64,000 nt of DNA from Diplonema japonicum (lineage: Eukaryota; Euglenozoa; Diplonemea; Diplonemida; Diplonemidae): contig OZ025649.1 of the NCBI GenBank assembly GCA_964019335.1, positions 1 to 64,000 on the forward strand. The letters run 5' to 3'. Under the pieces are notes generated by a model, which saw only the letters and a list, made by a program, of their open reading frames with translations, did no database searches and was not told where the DNA came from. Positions 38,550-48,469 of the stretch are shown piece after piece. The translations under genes and the position numbers were made by a program. The number at the start of each line of letters is the position of its first letter. The first letter of the stretch is position 1.

Positions 38550-41500
38550 TTAAGTGTTATCATGCACACCAAGTGTAGATAGCGTCCTGACGTCGTAAAC
38601 TGTAACGAACCCCAGCTGCGCCTTGTGAATGATCTGTGCCTTGATGTTGATGTACTGTTAGTGTGGTTGGTTGCATGTTTTCTAGGCATACTTGGATAGG
38701 CGTGATGTGATTCTCAGCACACAGTTTTGCCTCTTCAGCCATGAGTCTGTCAGCACCTTGCCGTCCTGTAAGGTTCAGCGGGTCCCCCCAGCACATCGTG
38801 GGTGCGGGGTCAATGACACCACCCTTGCGTGTGTCGCATAGCTTGTCTGTTAGTAGTAAGAAACATTTAACAACATACTCCACTCGTCTTTGTTGACAAG
38901 TAGCCTCTGCAACACCACAACCCATGCCTCGAAGTCAGAGTCCGTCTCGGCTATCACGTCCCAAGTCTTGCCCTTTTTGAATTCCAAAGAGAAAGATCTG
39001 TAGAAGTACTGGCCGAGGTTCTCAGGAGTAACTGTGGCTGTGGGAGTGCGGTTGTACGCACCGTCAACATCATGTATCAAGTCGGAAGGTCTTGTCGTTC
39101 TGTGGCAGTAACGCTGTGGAGGTAAGGCATACCCTTTGCTGCCTTCATAACTCCTAAAATTGGGGGTAAACTGTCCCAATGTAATCTTTCTAATATCCTT
39201 AAAGTAAGCAGTGGTTGTGGGCCTCTTCTTGTTTGCTGGTGCGCCCTGTAAATAAGTGCGAAATTTACCATGTTTGCATACATCTTCATCGATTTCACAT
39301 GAGTGGATTCTTCTCCTGTCATCAGAGATGTACAGGTACCTCTTCCTTTCTGACCCCCTGATCTTTACCATCCTACAACCATGTTCCAGGTACTGTACAA
39401 CTTGCTCCAGAAGGGACTCCAAGTGTTTCTCCTTCTTCACGGCATCTGCCATCTGGTCCTTCTTTACGCGGTTTTGCTGGTCATTAAGCTTCGATTTGTA
39501 CGTAGCAGAAGCCTTCTCAAGCTGTTCCCTCTTTTCGAGCTCCTGCGCCAAGCGCACCTCACACCTCTTCCTCTCGGTGTCGAAGTACTCGTGAAGCTGC
39601 TTGCGGATGGTCTCCGTCTTCTCGTCTTTGGTGTGAGGCTCCTCGATGCTGATAAGCTGATTGAGGAACCTATCGACAGACTTGATCTCGTCCTTGATGG
39701 ATGCTTCGGTGTCTTCGTTTTCGTCAACGGACTTCCCGCCTTTCGTTCTGAGGGCATCGAGCTCTTTCACACTCGCCAGCGCCTTGTCGTTAGTTTGCTT
39801 GATCTCGGCAAGCCACTTCTTTCTTTGTTCTTGTCTTTCGCCTGCCACTTTCTCTCTCTTGGATTTTGCTTCAAGTCTACCCTGCAATATGAGCTCCCTT
39901 CCTTTACTGTGATCCTTACTCAGAAGCTCAAGCTGCTCTTTCTGCTGGGCGATCGATTCCTGTCTGGCGGAGAGCTGCGCTTCAATCTCGACAATATCCT
40001 TTCGCAGTTTCTCCGTTTTTTCTTCTTCATCTTGCCGCTTTTTCCTCACCTTCTCCAACTGTTTGTCATATTCCTTAATCTTTGTGTCCCTCATTTCATT
40101 CAACTTTTGGTTCTCGCTCGTCTTTTCGCTGAGCAATTTTTCCAGCTTCTGTATGTTCTGGTTTGCCTTCTGCTGCTCGCCGTCGATGAAGGTCTTCGCT
40201 TCCTCGGATGCCTGTGGTGTTTGCAGGGCAGTGTGCGGTATACCTTGCTTCGTGTCGCCTCCAGTTCGATGTTTCTTTCCTTGTCTCTCTTCAACACGAT
40301 AGCGGAGATCTTCTTCTGTTCTTCTTCCTGTGAAAAACGTGGTCTTAGTTGCTTTGCATACCTTTATGTTTTGCACAGGTTTACTTTGGTTGTAAATCGA
40401 GGGTTTGTAACCATGAACGATTTTGACGATTTCCTGTTGTTACGTTGCTGTTTTTTTCTTTCAAACTACACACCAGCTCGTCCTTCAATTCGACGATGTC
40501 CTGCTCCAACCTCCACCTCTCGATCGCGAGGTCGCGTGATGCAGGGCCCACACCGCTGCCGCCGATGACGTTGACGATCCTCTTCGCGAAGACAAGCGAG
40601 TGGTAGGACTCCTCGGCGTTGCGTCCATCGTCGAACACGTTGAGGATCATCAGTGAGAAGGTGGGTTTGTTCTCATCGTTGTAAGGGTTGTTCTTCTCTG
40701 CGTTGTAGGCACGCTTCAGCAGATGCATAAGCCTACACTTCCCGAAAGGCACCCTCAGACGTTTGCAACGGATGGCACCCAACACACCAATGACTGCAGA
40801 GAGCGTCTTCTGCTGGTCTTCATACCCAGCGAGGGTCTTCTGCTCAATCCCGCACAGAGCCGGCCTCTCAGAATCACCCAAGGCTATTAAGGTGACGGAG
40901 TTCTGCTCGGTATCGGTGCTCATCTGCTCGAATGTCCCATCCTCGGTCTCAGCTGGAGACTGGCTGATAGGGAACACTCTAAGGGAGAAGATGATGTTGT
41001 CGGGGTGGTACGCAGGGAAGGGCTCCTTCTCATCTGGGAGATTAAGGACACCTTCAAAGGTTTTTGTGTAGTTTTCAGCAATTGTCTTGCAGACCTTCTG
41101 CAGCTCCGACCAGCTGTTGACTTTGACCTCAGTGACACCAGAAATGACAGGGGGGCCTTTCAGGGATTCTAAAATCACGCCGCTGTCATTGTCAAGTTTC
41201 TGGAGGTCGGTGATATCCTTGCCTGCACCTAAGGTATAACATGTTGCCTTGTAGGTGTGGTTCTTGAACTCGGGGTGCTTTGAGAGCCCCTCGAGCACCA
41301 TGTGCATCAGCCCACTGCTAGTGTCAGTCGGCGTACCAAACAGGAGCTGCCTCTTAGGGGTTGCTCTCTTCCCGCCCAAGTAGATTACAGCGTTCTGTCT
41401 GTTCAAAACATCTGCACCCACCTGCTTCAAATGCTCGCCATGCAGCTCCTTGGCCTTCGGGTTCACGTGGACATTGTCAAAGGCGAACTTCGCCTCCCCA

Positions 41501-41717
41501 TGAGGAAACCCTGCCTCCTTCAGCTCCGGGGGACACGTGAATTCCAAACCGCTATCGCATGTGGTGATGGCCTTGCCCCCTACCGGTTTAGGAGGCTGGT
41601 GAACACAGGCTACCAATCCGATGTCCATGTGGACCCCTGCAATGAGAAAGTAAAGAAAAAGCAAATAAGAATTCAACGTAATAAAAACTTAATACACGTG
41701 TAACACTTACCCTGCAT
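38550..41717 (-). CDS. Degenerate kinesin motor-coiled coil-PH-SWIRM-like protein
   Basis: Exons read 41717-41711, 41636-40474, 40433-40362, 40327-40244, 40211-38879, 38846-38692 and 38654-38550. Introns are 74, 40, 34, 32, 32 and 37 nt; the last two end ACTAACAG. Every junction is in frame, giving about 972 aa. The motor (about 5-370) keeps the kinesin plan: an IGLVACVHQPP strand, KFAFDNVHV, GLMHMVLEGL, LIALGDSERP in place of DLAGSE, KTLSAVIGVLGAI, VPFGKCRLMHLL and YHSLVFAKRI. The P-loop position reads YLGGKRATPKRQLLFG without GxxxxGK[ST], and the switch I SSRSH is absent, so ATP hydrolysis is unlikely. A coiled coil spans about 370-705. A PH-like domain (about 717-885; KRYLYISDDRRRIHSCEID, FEAWVVVLQRLL) and an ADA2-type SWIRM-like tail (GADRLMAEEAKLC ... 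ITPIQYINIK) follow. A role as a non-motor, Vik1-like microtubule adaptor with membrane targeting is inference. Confidence 0.82.
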
Positions 41718-43209
41718 TTTTATCTTCTGTGCCGTCTGTGGTATTCTCTGTCTTTGGTGCAGTGATGTGCGATGTCTTTTGGTTGCAGATGGGAGCACTT
41801 TCATGTGCGTTGCAACATGTCCATTGCCTGGCAGAAAATGTCTGTGTATTGAAAGTGCACGCAGCCGCCGTGCCACCGCCCACACCAATGCCCAACTCTG
41901 TGAAGAAAATAGAAGGATGGCCCACAGGATCAAGGGTGTAGGCTTTAACGGTTTCTAAAATCGGGGGGGTAGGAATGGGTAATATATGTTGTGCAGTCAC
42001 TGCTTTTAGCTGTGATGCGAACGTGGTCTTTGGAATACCCATCCCCGCGTACATGGCTTTTGCTGATCCACTGAGGGCATGCGTCACAGTGTTTGTCCCA
42101 GCAGGTTTTAGAACGGCTACTTTCAAAAAGGTTGCACCAGCTATCATACCAAACATACTTCCTAGCACAGCACCCCCTAGTGCCCCAATACCAACATTGC
42201 GAAGCAGCACTCTATTATCACGCTGGACACTGCCCAAGTGTGCACCCTTCAGGCATGCTTCGTCATTATTAAACTCCTCAGAATACTCTTCTTTGCATCT
42301 CTTGCACGTCTTCAGCGTCACAACATCATCGTCCATGGTGTCGTTTGCTGTCTGTGGTCCCACCCGCAGCCTGTGCCGCTTCACATCACGCTCATAAGTA
42401 GTACTCTGTTGCAATGTAGGCGCGATTCTTTCCAATGGCAACTCTGTGGTTGGCACAGCAGCAGCTCCTCCTGACACTTTGCCCGGCATGCCTTTTATTG
42501 CGGGGAACAGCTTGCTTGAGTCTGTCGGCCGTGTGGCGTCGGCCAGCATTTGGACTTCAATAACCATGTTGTACTTGTGCCCGTCGCAAGAGACAAAGGG
42601 AAGTTGTGCCCTCCTCCTGGAGGACGTGTTGTACATGATTTCGATCATGACCTCACCGTTGAGGGAGTGCGTCGAGGATGTGGTGCCCTTTTCAAGCAGG
42701 TGCAGAGAAAGAAGCAGTCTGTCGTCGTGTTCGACAGGCGGCTTGGGCACCTTCAGCATGGGCATGACAAAGAATTCTGACCATTTAACAGTACCGTTAT
42801 TGACTGTGCGCCACTCCGTATTGCCCGTGCCTGTGCTGCATTTCCATTCACATGAATACAGTTTTGAAGGCACCCTTCGCTTCTCGCCAACTTGGCTTAC
42901 CTTGCTGATGAGAAGGCACATGGCCACCATCTCATGAGTTTTGAGGTTTACTTCTTCTTTGTTCTGTCGCCAACCAAGTTCCTCCCTTTCTTTCTTCTTA
43001 ATGAAGCATGTGTGCCCTATTATGGTTGCCACTGTGGCCACCAACATTGTACTTTCAACTTCTTCTTTTTCAATCGCACTGTTCTCCTCCAGTCTGAAGT
43101 GGTTACTTTCTTCTGTACTAACTTTGTGTTGCTCTACTTCACCCTTACTCGCAAACCCGTCCCCTTGTGGCAAGCTCGTGTCATCTTTTACATCATCTGT
43201 CCCACCCAT
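41707..43209 (-). CDS. C2-like N-terminal domain plus split zinc-motif protein
   Basis: Start ATG at 43209, stop TAA at 41707, 500 aa. Residues about 85-225 have the strand pattern of an N-terminal C2-like domain (LYSCEWKCST, VKWSEFFVMPM, LLLSLHLLEKG, LNGEVMIEI, YNMVIEVQML). Residues about 320-345 read CKRCKEEYSEEFNNDEACLKGAH, and the C-terminus has RQWTCCNAHESAPIC followed by TSH. These look like the two halves of a C-x2-C...N...C-x-x-H / W-x-CC...H zinc motif common in protists, here separated by about 110 residues containing two Gly-rich hydrophobic stretches (NVGIGALGGAVLGSMFGMIA; ELGIGVGGGTAAA). Its last 11 nt overlap the ATG proposed for the kinesin-like gene on the same strand, so the two may be one gene joined through an intron I could not place. 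Confidence 0.65.
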   Translation of the reverse strand: MGGTDDVKDDTSLPQGDGFASKGEVEQHKVSTEESNHFRLEENSAIEKEEVESTMLVATVATIIGHTCFIKKKEREELGWRQNKEEVNLKTHEMVAMCLLISKVSQVGEKRRVPSKLYSCEWKCSTGTGNTEWRTVNNGTVKWSEFFVMPMLKVPKPPVEHDDRLLLSLHLLEKGTTSSTHSLNGEVMIEIMYNTSSRRRAQLPFVSCDGHKYNMVIEVQMLADATRPTDSSKLFPAIKGMPGKVSGGAAAVPTTELPLERIAPTLQQSTTYERDVKRHRLRVGPQTANDTMDDDVVTLKTCKRCKEEYSEEFNNDEACLKGAHLGSVQRDNRVLLRNVGIGALGGAVLGSMFGMIAGATFLKVAVLKPAGTNTVTHALSGSAKAMYAGMGIPKTTFASQLKAVTAQHILPIPTPPILETVKAYTLDPVGHPSIFFTELGIGVGGGTAAACTFNTQTFSARQWTCCNAHESAPICNQKTSHITAPKTENTTDGTEDKNAG

Positions 43210-43999
43210 GTGTACTGCACGATAGGTGGCACTGCATTAATCAAAAGTAACAAACAAAAACAATAACTAACACATACATGTTGTGTGACACATGTAAGAA
43301 AGGAATCAATAGAGAGGCAGGCGAGAGGAAATAAAAGGGGGTGAAGAGGGAAAGTAAAGAAATAACAGATGCAACAAGTAAGTGTCTGGCTTAGTTGGAA
43401 GCAGCATTGAAGTGATGTCAGTATGCTGTAAGGAGCTTTCTGACGCTGGTTCCGGTACTTGTTGCGGCCTAGTATTACCATCACGATATGGGCTACCGGG
43501 ATGTATGGTACCGCCAATGAGTAATTAAGGCCTTCGCCACCTCCTAGGTTCACTTTTTCTTTCTTCTCCTTTAAAAGGGGGTATGCTGCAGCGGAGCCGA
43601 AAGCACAACAGTGGTTGCTTATTGACTACACCTGCTTCAGGACCGAGAGGGTCTTCATGGCACCTGCACCAGGGTGTAGAGTCTAGCACCTTGGCAAGCA
43701 GAGAGGCAATAAGGGGCTGCTGTCTCAGACTAGCGATCTGCAAAGAAAGAAACTGGAAAATAGGAGATGGCGAAGCTAGGCTAGGTGTTTTGAGTGAGTG
43801 GTTAGATGCGATCGAAACTGACAGAACCAGACAGAACGGACATGACTTGAGACCTTGGCCAAGGCCAAGGTCACTGCTTGTCATCGGTGTGCTCTAAGCA
43901 TTGCTGCTGCTCAGATGACCTGCAGGCAAAAGAGGCGCTGTTCATGGCATTGCGGATCTGTTGTTGTTGTTGTTGTTGTTGTTTATTTCATGGAGTCAC
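43210..43999. other. Intergenic region with possible small exon
   Basis: No complete gene seen. On the minus strand a pyrimidine tract ending TTTCTTTGCAG (43738-43750) precedes an open stretch reading IASLRQQPLIASLLAKVLDS (43737 downward), which may be an exon of an unrecognised transcript. An 18-bp near-palindrome of CCTTGG units lies at 43853-43871 and a (GTT)n microsatellite at 43962-43982. Confidence 0.35.
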
Positions 44000-45574
44000 T
44001 CATACGGATCTATGGAGGCCGCTTTGTAACTTCGAGAAGTACGAAAGCGTCTCGGAGAGCTCTGGTGTAGGTGTCGTTTTGCAGACTTTCGATACACTTG
44101 TCTCGATAGCCTTCACAGCTGTCAGGATATGGTTCTGTGCAGCCTTTGGGAGCTGGGAGCCAGTCTCTGTCACGTGCTTGAAGAAAGATGGGATGGTTGA
44201 TATCAGAGACTCTGTGGGCATGGCTGTTTGTACCACAAGATGGACAGACATCGCAAAGGTCTGTGCATACTTCACCCAAGCCTTTGCGTTTTGCTCATCA
44301 GCCCATTCCTCAGCCTCTGTCTCCTGGTCATAGTAGCAGTCACCAAAACAGTCAATGAGCCCAGGTCCGTGTTTTAGCTTGTTCATCACCATTTTGCCCA
44401 ACTCTTGTTCCATACCCTCTGGGGTTTTTTCACTGCATGCAAGTTCAGCACCCCTCTTAACTGCTTCCTCGGGAAGAACAGTGGTAACACTTGCACCCAT
44501 CCAGGCAACTGCGGCAGTGTGCACATCGATATCTGTGAAGGCTTCAGGAACAGGTCGGTTGTGGACCAGGGCATTCTCTAGAGGGTAGAGCAGCTCGGTC
44601 TCCTCGTTCTTCGAGAGGTACTCTTCCATCACCTCTTCTTCCATCACCTCTTCTTCATCCTCGTCGATACTGAGGATGGAGTCGGCATCGAGGCTAGAGG
44701 CCGTCATGTTGTCATCAAGTTCGTCCTGGTCGAGCTCTACTTGGATTTTCAGGGGCAGTGCTGGTGCAGGACACGAGGGCGGCTCTGCGGCAAGGGTAGT
44801 TGATTGTTCTTGCGCAGTGCTAGCATCATCCTCGTCATCTTCATTCCAGCAGCTGAAGCCATACCCAAACTCAGTAGTGGGAATCACCGTAGGGTCGTTG
44901 CTTGGTGTGATGGTTGCGTTTACCGCAAGTGATGCCAAAGCGAGGAGCCTGGCAGCAGTACTGTTTCCTTTTTTGTTACCTTTGCGACTGCTCTTTTTTT
45001 CTTCGTTCTCGCCAAGCTGGATATAGTAGGCATCGCCTGGCGCACCATCGCACGGAAGAGGAGAAGGTGATGCGTAACACTTGCCTTGCAAGGCTGCTGC
45101 TTCCGAGATTGTGGCAACGTGTTCTTGGTGTTTTTTTCCTTTCTCGTGTATATCAAACTGGCCGAGGGAGTTGCACACGACATCGCATTCAGCACAGTAG
45201 TACTTCTTTGCGCGAATTGTCGGTTTGTTCACCCTGTCCTCCTTCGAAGCAGGACAAGGTCTTTTGCCCTCAAACTTAATACCCAGTTGGGAACTGAGAA
45301 TGTCCGCCAATCTGCTGGGGTGTAGCCAATGAGACACGTGGGGCCACCTGTCGCTGAAAGCTTCACAGACCTCACTCCACTGTTGTCTGTTGACAATTCC
45401 TTCCTCGCAGGCATGATACACGATAGAATTGAACTCGCACTCACACTTGATAACCTCCGCTGGGGTCCCCTCCCGCACCCCAGGGCGATAAGCCTTTCGG
45501 AGCAGCCTCGTCCTGAACATCTCCATCACACCACCGGTGTTCTTCTCTTCCACTATTTGCTCTGTCGATTGCAT
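44000..45574 (-). CDS. U1/matrin-type C2H2 zinc-finger protein, 524 aa
   Basis: Single exon from ATG 45574 to a stop at 44000. One zinc finger near residues 124-150 reads YYCAECDVVCNSLGQFDIHE followed by GKKH: C-x2-C-x12-H-x5-H, the long-spaced U1/matrin class that usually binds double-stranded or structured RNA. A lysine-rich patch (about 190-205) and a strongly acidic stretch with EDEEEVMEEEVMEEYLSKNE (about 300-325) flank low-complexity DNA; the acidic region is encoded by a short CTTCTTCCATCACCTC duplication near 44620-44660. The C-terminal 170 residues are helical and unrecognised. An AATAAA lies right after the stop on the coding strand. A nuclear RNA-related role is inference. Confidence 0.8.
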   Translation of the reverse strand: MQSTEQIVEEKNTGGVMEMFRTRLLRKAYRPGVREGTPAEVIKCECEFNSIVYHACEEGIVNRQQWSEVCEAFSDRWPHVSHWLHPSRLADILSSQLGIKFEGKRPCPASKEDRVNKPTIRAKKYYCAECDVVCNSLGQFDIHEKGKKHQEHVATISEAAALQGKCYASPSPLPCDGAPGDAYYIQLGENEEKKSSRKGNKKGNSTAARLLALASLAVNATITPSNDPTVIPTTEFGYGFSCWNEDDEDDASTAQEQSTTLAAEPPSCPAPALPLKIQVELDQDELDDNMTASSLDADSILSIDEDEEEVMEEEVMEEYLSKNEETELLYPLENALVHNRPVPEAFTDIDVHTAAVAWMGASVTTVLPEEAVKRGAELACSEKTPEGMEQELGKMVMNKLKHGPGLIDCFGDCYYDQETEAEEWADEQNAKAWVKYAQTFAMSVHLVVQTAMPTESLISTIPSFFKHVTETGSQLPKAAQNHILTAVKAIETSVSKVCKTTPTPELSETLSYFSKLQSGLHRSV

Positions 45575-45750
45575 GTTTGTATTTATATTCTGATCAAAGC
45601 ATCCCTGACAATAAGTGTGGATGAAGCAGGATTGGTGGGGAGACGAGAGAAAAAAAAAGTACCCAGGATCAAAAGCAAAACGAGGGGAGAAAAGAAAAAA
45701 CAGGGGGGGGGGGAGAAAAACCCAAGAATAAGAAGTAACTGGTAATGTGC

Positions 45751-48469
45751 CTAAGCGAACAACATGAGGAAGGCAATCATTAGGGCGAAGAGGCCGATGG
45801 CCTCAGTCAGGGCGAAGCCCAGGATGGCGTAGTTGAAGAGGGCCCTCATCATGTTGGGCTGCCTGTTGTTTGTGTGTTGTGGAAATAAACAATACTCCTA
45901 ACTCGACCCCTTGGGTTGAGAAATGTTCAAAGTCTATTCTGTAGCAGGACAAGTCTTGCTTCGTGTCCAATGTCTCGGGTGTGTTCAAAGTATGAACGCA
46001 ATAGACCCCCCCCCCCCCCCCCAGGGCTATGCTGGCAGGAAACGTGGAAACGTTTCCGTTTCCGATTCCATACTTTTCAAAATTCTTATGGAAACGCGTT
46101 TCCTTCTTAAGGAAAGGAAACGTTTCCGTTTCCGTTTCCCTTTTTTTCAAAAAATGCATAGCCCTAGCCTAGCATAGTGGTGAAGCGACTCGCAATCTCG
46201 CACAAAAAAAATCTGAGCCGAAATTCTCACAAAACGACTCGCATTCTCGCACACTCTCGCATGATTCTCGCGCATTCTCGCACATGCTAACGTGCACTTC
46301 AGGTGTGCATGTGTCAAATAACTCCCTCGACCTTCATACTCCTCCCGAACTAACGCGATCAGTGCGTTCACGTCCGCCCCTGTGTGTGATTCACCCTCCT
46401 TGATGTCCAGGGGGAGGAGGAGGAACTCCTCTGAGTATCCGACCAGCCCAGAAATGTTTGGCACTGGTGGCGTCTGTGCTTAACGGCAACAGGATCTTTT
46501 CGATGCTTTGCTTCACTCTTCTCGACCCCTTTGCCAGCAGCGTGTCTGGTGTCGGTATCTTCATGCGCGAGCTCCACCAATGGGATGCTGATAAGGCGTG
46601 TCTGCTGCTTGGTGGTTGGTGTCTGCGACCAAACACAGCATCGCCCACCCGTCTACCCGTCTATGAACTCCTGCCCCACCACGGAGCACTGCCTGTTGAG
46701 GTCCTTCGAAGATTTTGACACTCAGGCACCTCGCTTTCCCTGTTGAAGTTTCAGCCAAAAAAAATTCTCGCATCATTCTCGCATGCGAGAATGTGCGAGA
46801 ATTTGGTGCGAGTCGCTTCACCACTATGCCTAGGGATACGTTGTCTGCGTACGGCCGTACATACGCGTATTTCGAACGTATGCCGTACGCACTTTTTTTA
46901 TTTTTGCTGCATACGCGTACGCATTTTTTGCGTATGGCATTCAGGCCCTAGGGGGGTCACATGGTAGTGGTAAAGTGGGTTTTTTCAAATTCGGAAATGC
47001 AGAGTACTGGAGCCGCTTAATCCATGTAAAACACCCCTTTCTCGACCAAAAAATCGATTTCCGCCCGGTTCTTTTCACTTTTGAGCACCTACAAGGCATT
47101 ATTTTGCATTTTTAAAAAGGTGACACGGTTTGGTACCTAGTTGTCTCCCCTGTAGTTTCTGAATTTTCTGAAAATTTTAGAATTTGACCATGGTCTGTTC
47201 CACCCTTTGAACGCAGCTCTTTAGGACGCCGCTACCGTTTGAACGGCAGAGTACTGTCTTACATTGTCCGATTGTGAACTTTTCTGTGTTTTGCGCGGCA
47301 TTTCTGATGAATATCTATCATTTTCCCGAGGTTAAGATGGTAAGTTTGTTTTTGCAAAGATTTCAGGTACCAAACCGTGGTCACTGTTTTCAAAAATACA
47401 GATAAAGTTTAACAAGTGCTCAGAAATGCTCTAATCCGGCGAATTTTGATTTTTTGGTTAATTTAGAGGGTATTGGGCGGTTTTTTTACCTTAGGGGAAA
47501 ATTTTTTAGAAAACTTTTTTTTCACGTTTTTAAGGACCATGTGACCCCCCCCCCAGGGCTACGTTGTCGGCGTACGCCGTTCGTACGCGCATTTCGAACG
47601 TACGCCGTATGCACTTTCTTTTTTTTTTTTTTTTTTTTTTTTAAATTCCTTTGGCACTTTACACTTTTCTTTTTCTGGTTACTCTTTAGATTTGCTGTGT
47701 ACGCGTGCACATTTTTTGCGTACGGCATTCATGGAAAGTCTTCAAGAAAAATCTAAGGCAATATTCACCGGGCATGTGGTGGGATGCGCAAGGGGGCGTG
47801 GCTTCTCTTGCGACCTATTGGCATGAGGCTTTTGGGTCAGGCCTGCGGTAGGGAGCTCGGAGTTAGGGACATCGTTCAAGGTAGAAGCCCAAAGATCGGC
47901 CATTGGGATTTGACAAGCTGATTCCCTTGTCAGGGATATAATTCAAGTCAACTCTACTTCAGCAAACGTAGTTTCACCTGCACGCAGTTTGCGAGAGACG
48001 GCGTGTGACGGAACTGGCGTTGGAAGACCTGCAGGGTTCTGCCGATCCGATCCAGATTGTTTGACACTGCAGCATTTAAAACCCTAGGCATGGTAGTGGT
48101 GGAAATCGGATTTTCACATGATATTTTCGCATATGATACTTTGGTTTATTTAAGGAGAGTAATTTGAAATAAGGGGCTGACTTTGAGCATTTTCTATAAC
48201 TTTTGGGGGCCAAATGGGAATAAAAAAAGAAGAAAAAAAGTTACCTGGCAGCGGCAAGCAGGAAGCTGCCAAAGACGTTACCAATACCAACACCAACACC
48301 AGCAAGGGCGATGGCCGAAAGACCAGTGCCCACATAGTTGAGACCGCTGATGGTCACCTGAAGGGAGCTCGAGTTACGGACCTGCAATGAAGTTATAGTA
48401 TTGTTATTTTTTATGAAGCTTTACCTGGGAGGCCACACGGGGTGCAAGGCAACGGCTGGCGCGCATCAT
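45751..48469 (-). CDS. ATP9: Mitochondrial ATP synthase F0 subunit c, nuclear-encoded
   Basis: Three exons: 48469-48425 (15 codons), 48381-48245 and 45862-45751, joined by a 43-nt intron (48424-48382) and a 2,382-nt intron (48244-45863), all GT-AG and in frame, giving 97 aa. The N-terminus [20 protein letters not shown] is a short basic mitochondrial presequence. The first membrane helix carries [20 protein letters not shown] with the invariant glycine-rich packing motif. The loop is AARQPN, in the place of the usual RNP/RQP loop. The second helix, [20 protein letters not shown], contains the proton-carrying glutamate (ALTEA). Length and motifs match the family closely, so I regard the call as near certain. 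The protein forms the c-ring of the inner-membrane ATP synthase. Confidence 0.95.
46022..46165. mobile_element. Foldback element E1, about 144 bp
   Basis: Termini AGGGCTATGC (46022-46031) and GCATAGCCCT (46156-46165) are exact inverted repeats. The inside is made of GGAAACG/CGTTTCC repeats that are self-complementary. A C17-18 tract (46005-46022) abuts the left end. No coding capacity. Confidence 0.65.
46172..46829. mobile_element. MITE-like element E2 with 23-bp terminal inverted repeats
   Basis: Left end GCATAGTGGTGAAGCGACTCGCA (46172-46194) is exactly inverted at 46807-46829. Subterminal regions are built from CTCGCA/ATTCTCGCAC repeats on both sides, also inverted. Element length is 658 bp. 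Both ends sit in CCTAG-type sequence. The centre shows no convincing gene. Confidence 0.8.
46830..46948. mobile_element. Small palindromic element E3 (TACG-rich), about 120 bp
   Basis: Runs from CCTAGGGATACGTTG to GCGTATGGCATTCAGG before CCCTAGG. Rich in self-complementary TACGCGTA, TTCGAA and GTACGC. It is a second copy of the family seen at 47557-47735. Confidence 0.6.
46944..47560. mobile_element. Long foldback element E4, about 615 bp
   Basis: Termini CCTAGGGGGGTCACATGG (46947-46964) and CCATGTGACCCCCC (from 47537) are inverted. Internal arms also pair: ACACGGTTTGGTACCT near 47122 with AGGTACCAAACCGTGG near 47364, and ACCAAAAAATCGATTTCCGCC near 47045 with its rough complement near 47437-47480. 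The whole element is an imperfect palindrome with no coding region. Confidence 0.7.
47557..47735. mobile_element. Small palindromic element E5, second copy of E3 family
   Basis: AGGGCTACGTTGTCGGCGTACG, TTCGAACGTACGCC, then a T-tract of about 25, then TACGCGTGCACATTTTTTGC and GCGTACGGCATTCATGG. Each block matches E3 in order. The T-tract expansion distinguishes it. Confidence 0.6.

Larger units (their letters stand above)
45863..48244 (-). other. ATP9 intron 2, filled with foldback elements
   Basis: Donor GTAACT at 48244, acceptor CAACAG at 45868-45863. It is 2,382 nt, about 55 times longer than the other introns I could place in this gene. Its left two-thirds (46010-47735) are five abutting palindromic elements. 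The donor-proximal part (47740-48240) holds no gene that I recognise; a lone element end, CCCTAGGCATGGTAGTGGTG, lies at 48083-48102. Confidence 0.85.

Noticed and set aside
39381..40568. 395-codon plus-strand frame opposite the coiled coil
   Set aside because: Antisense of Lys/Glu/Leu-rich coding; hydrophobic appearance is the complement of the coiled coil, and introns on the minus strand are well supported.
40381..41676. Kinesin-like protein starting at 41676 and ending at 40381 as a separate gene
   Set aside because: The start lies in an intron-like pyrimidine tract and the end reads through a 40-nt intron; splicing gives a continuous frame into the coiled coil.
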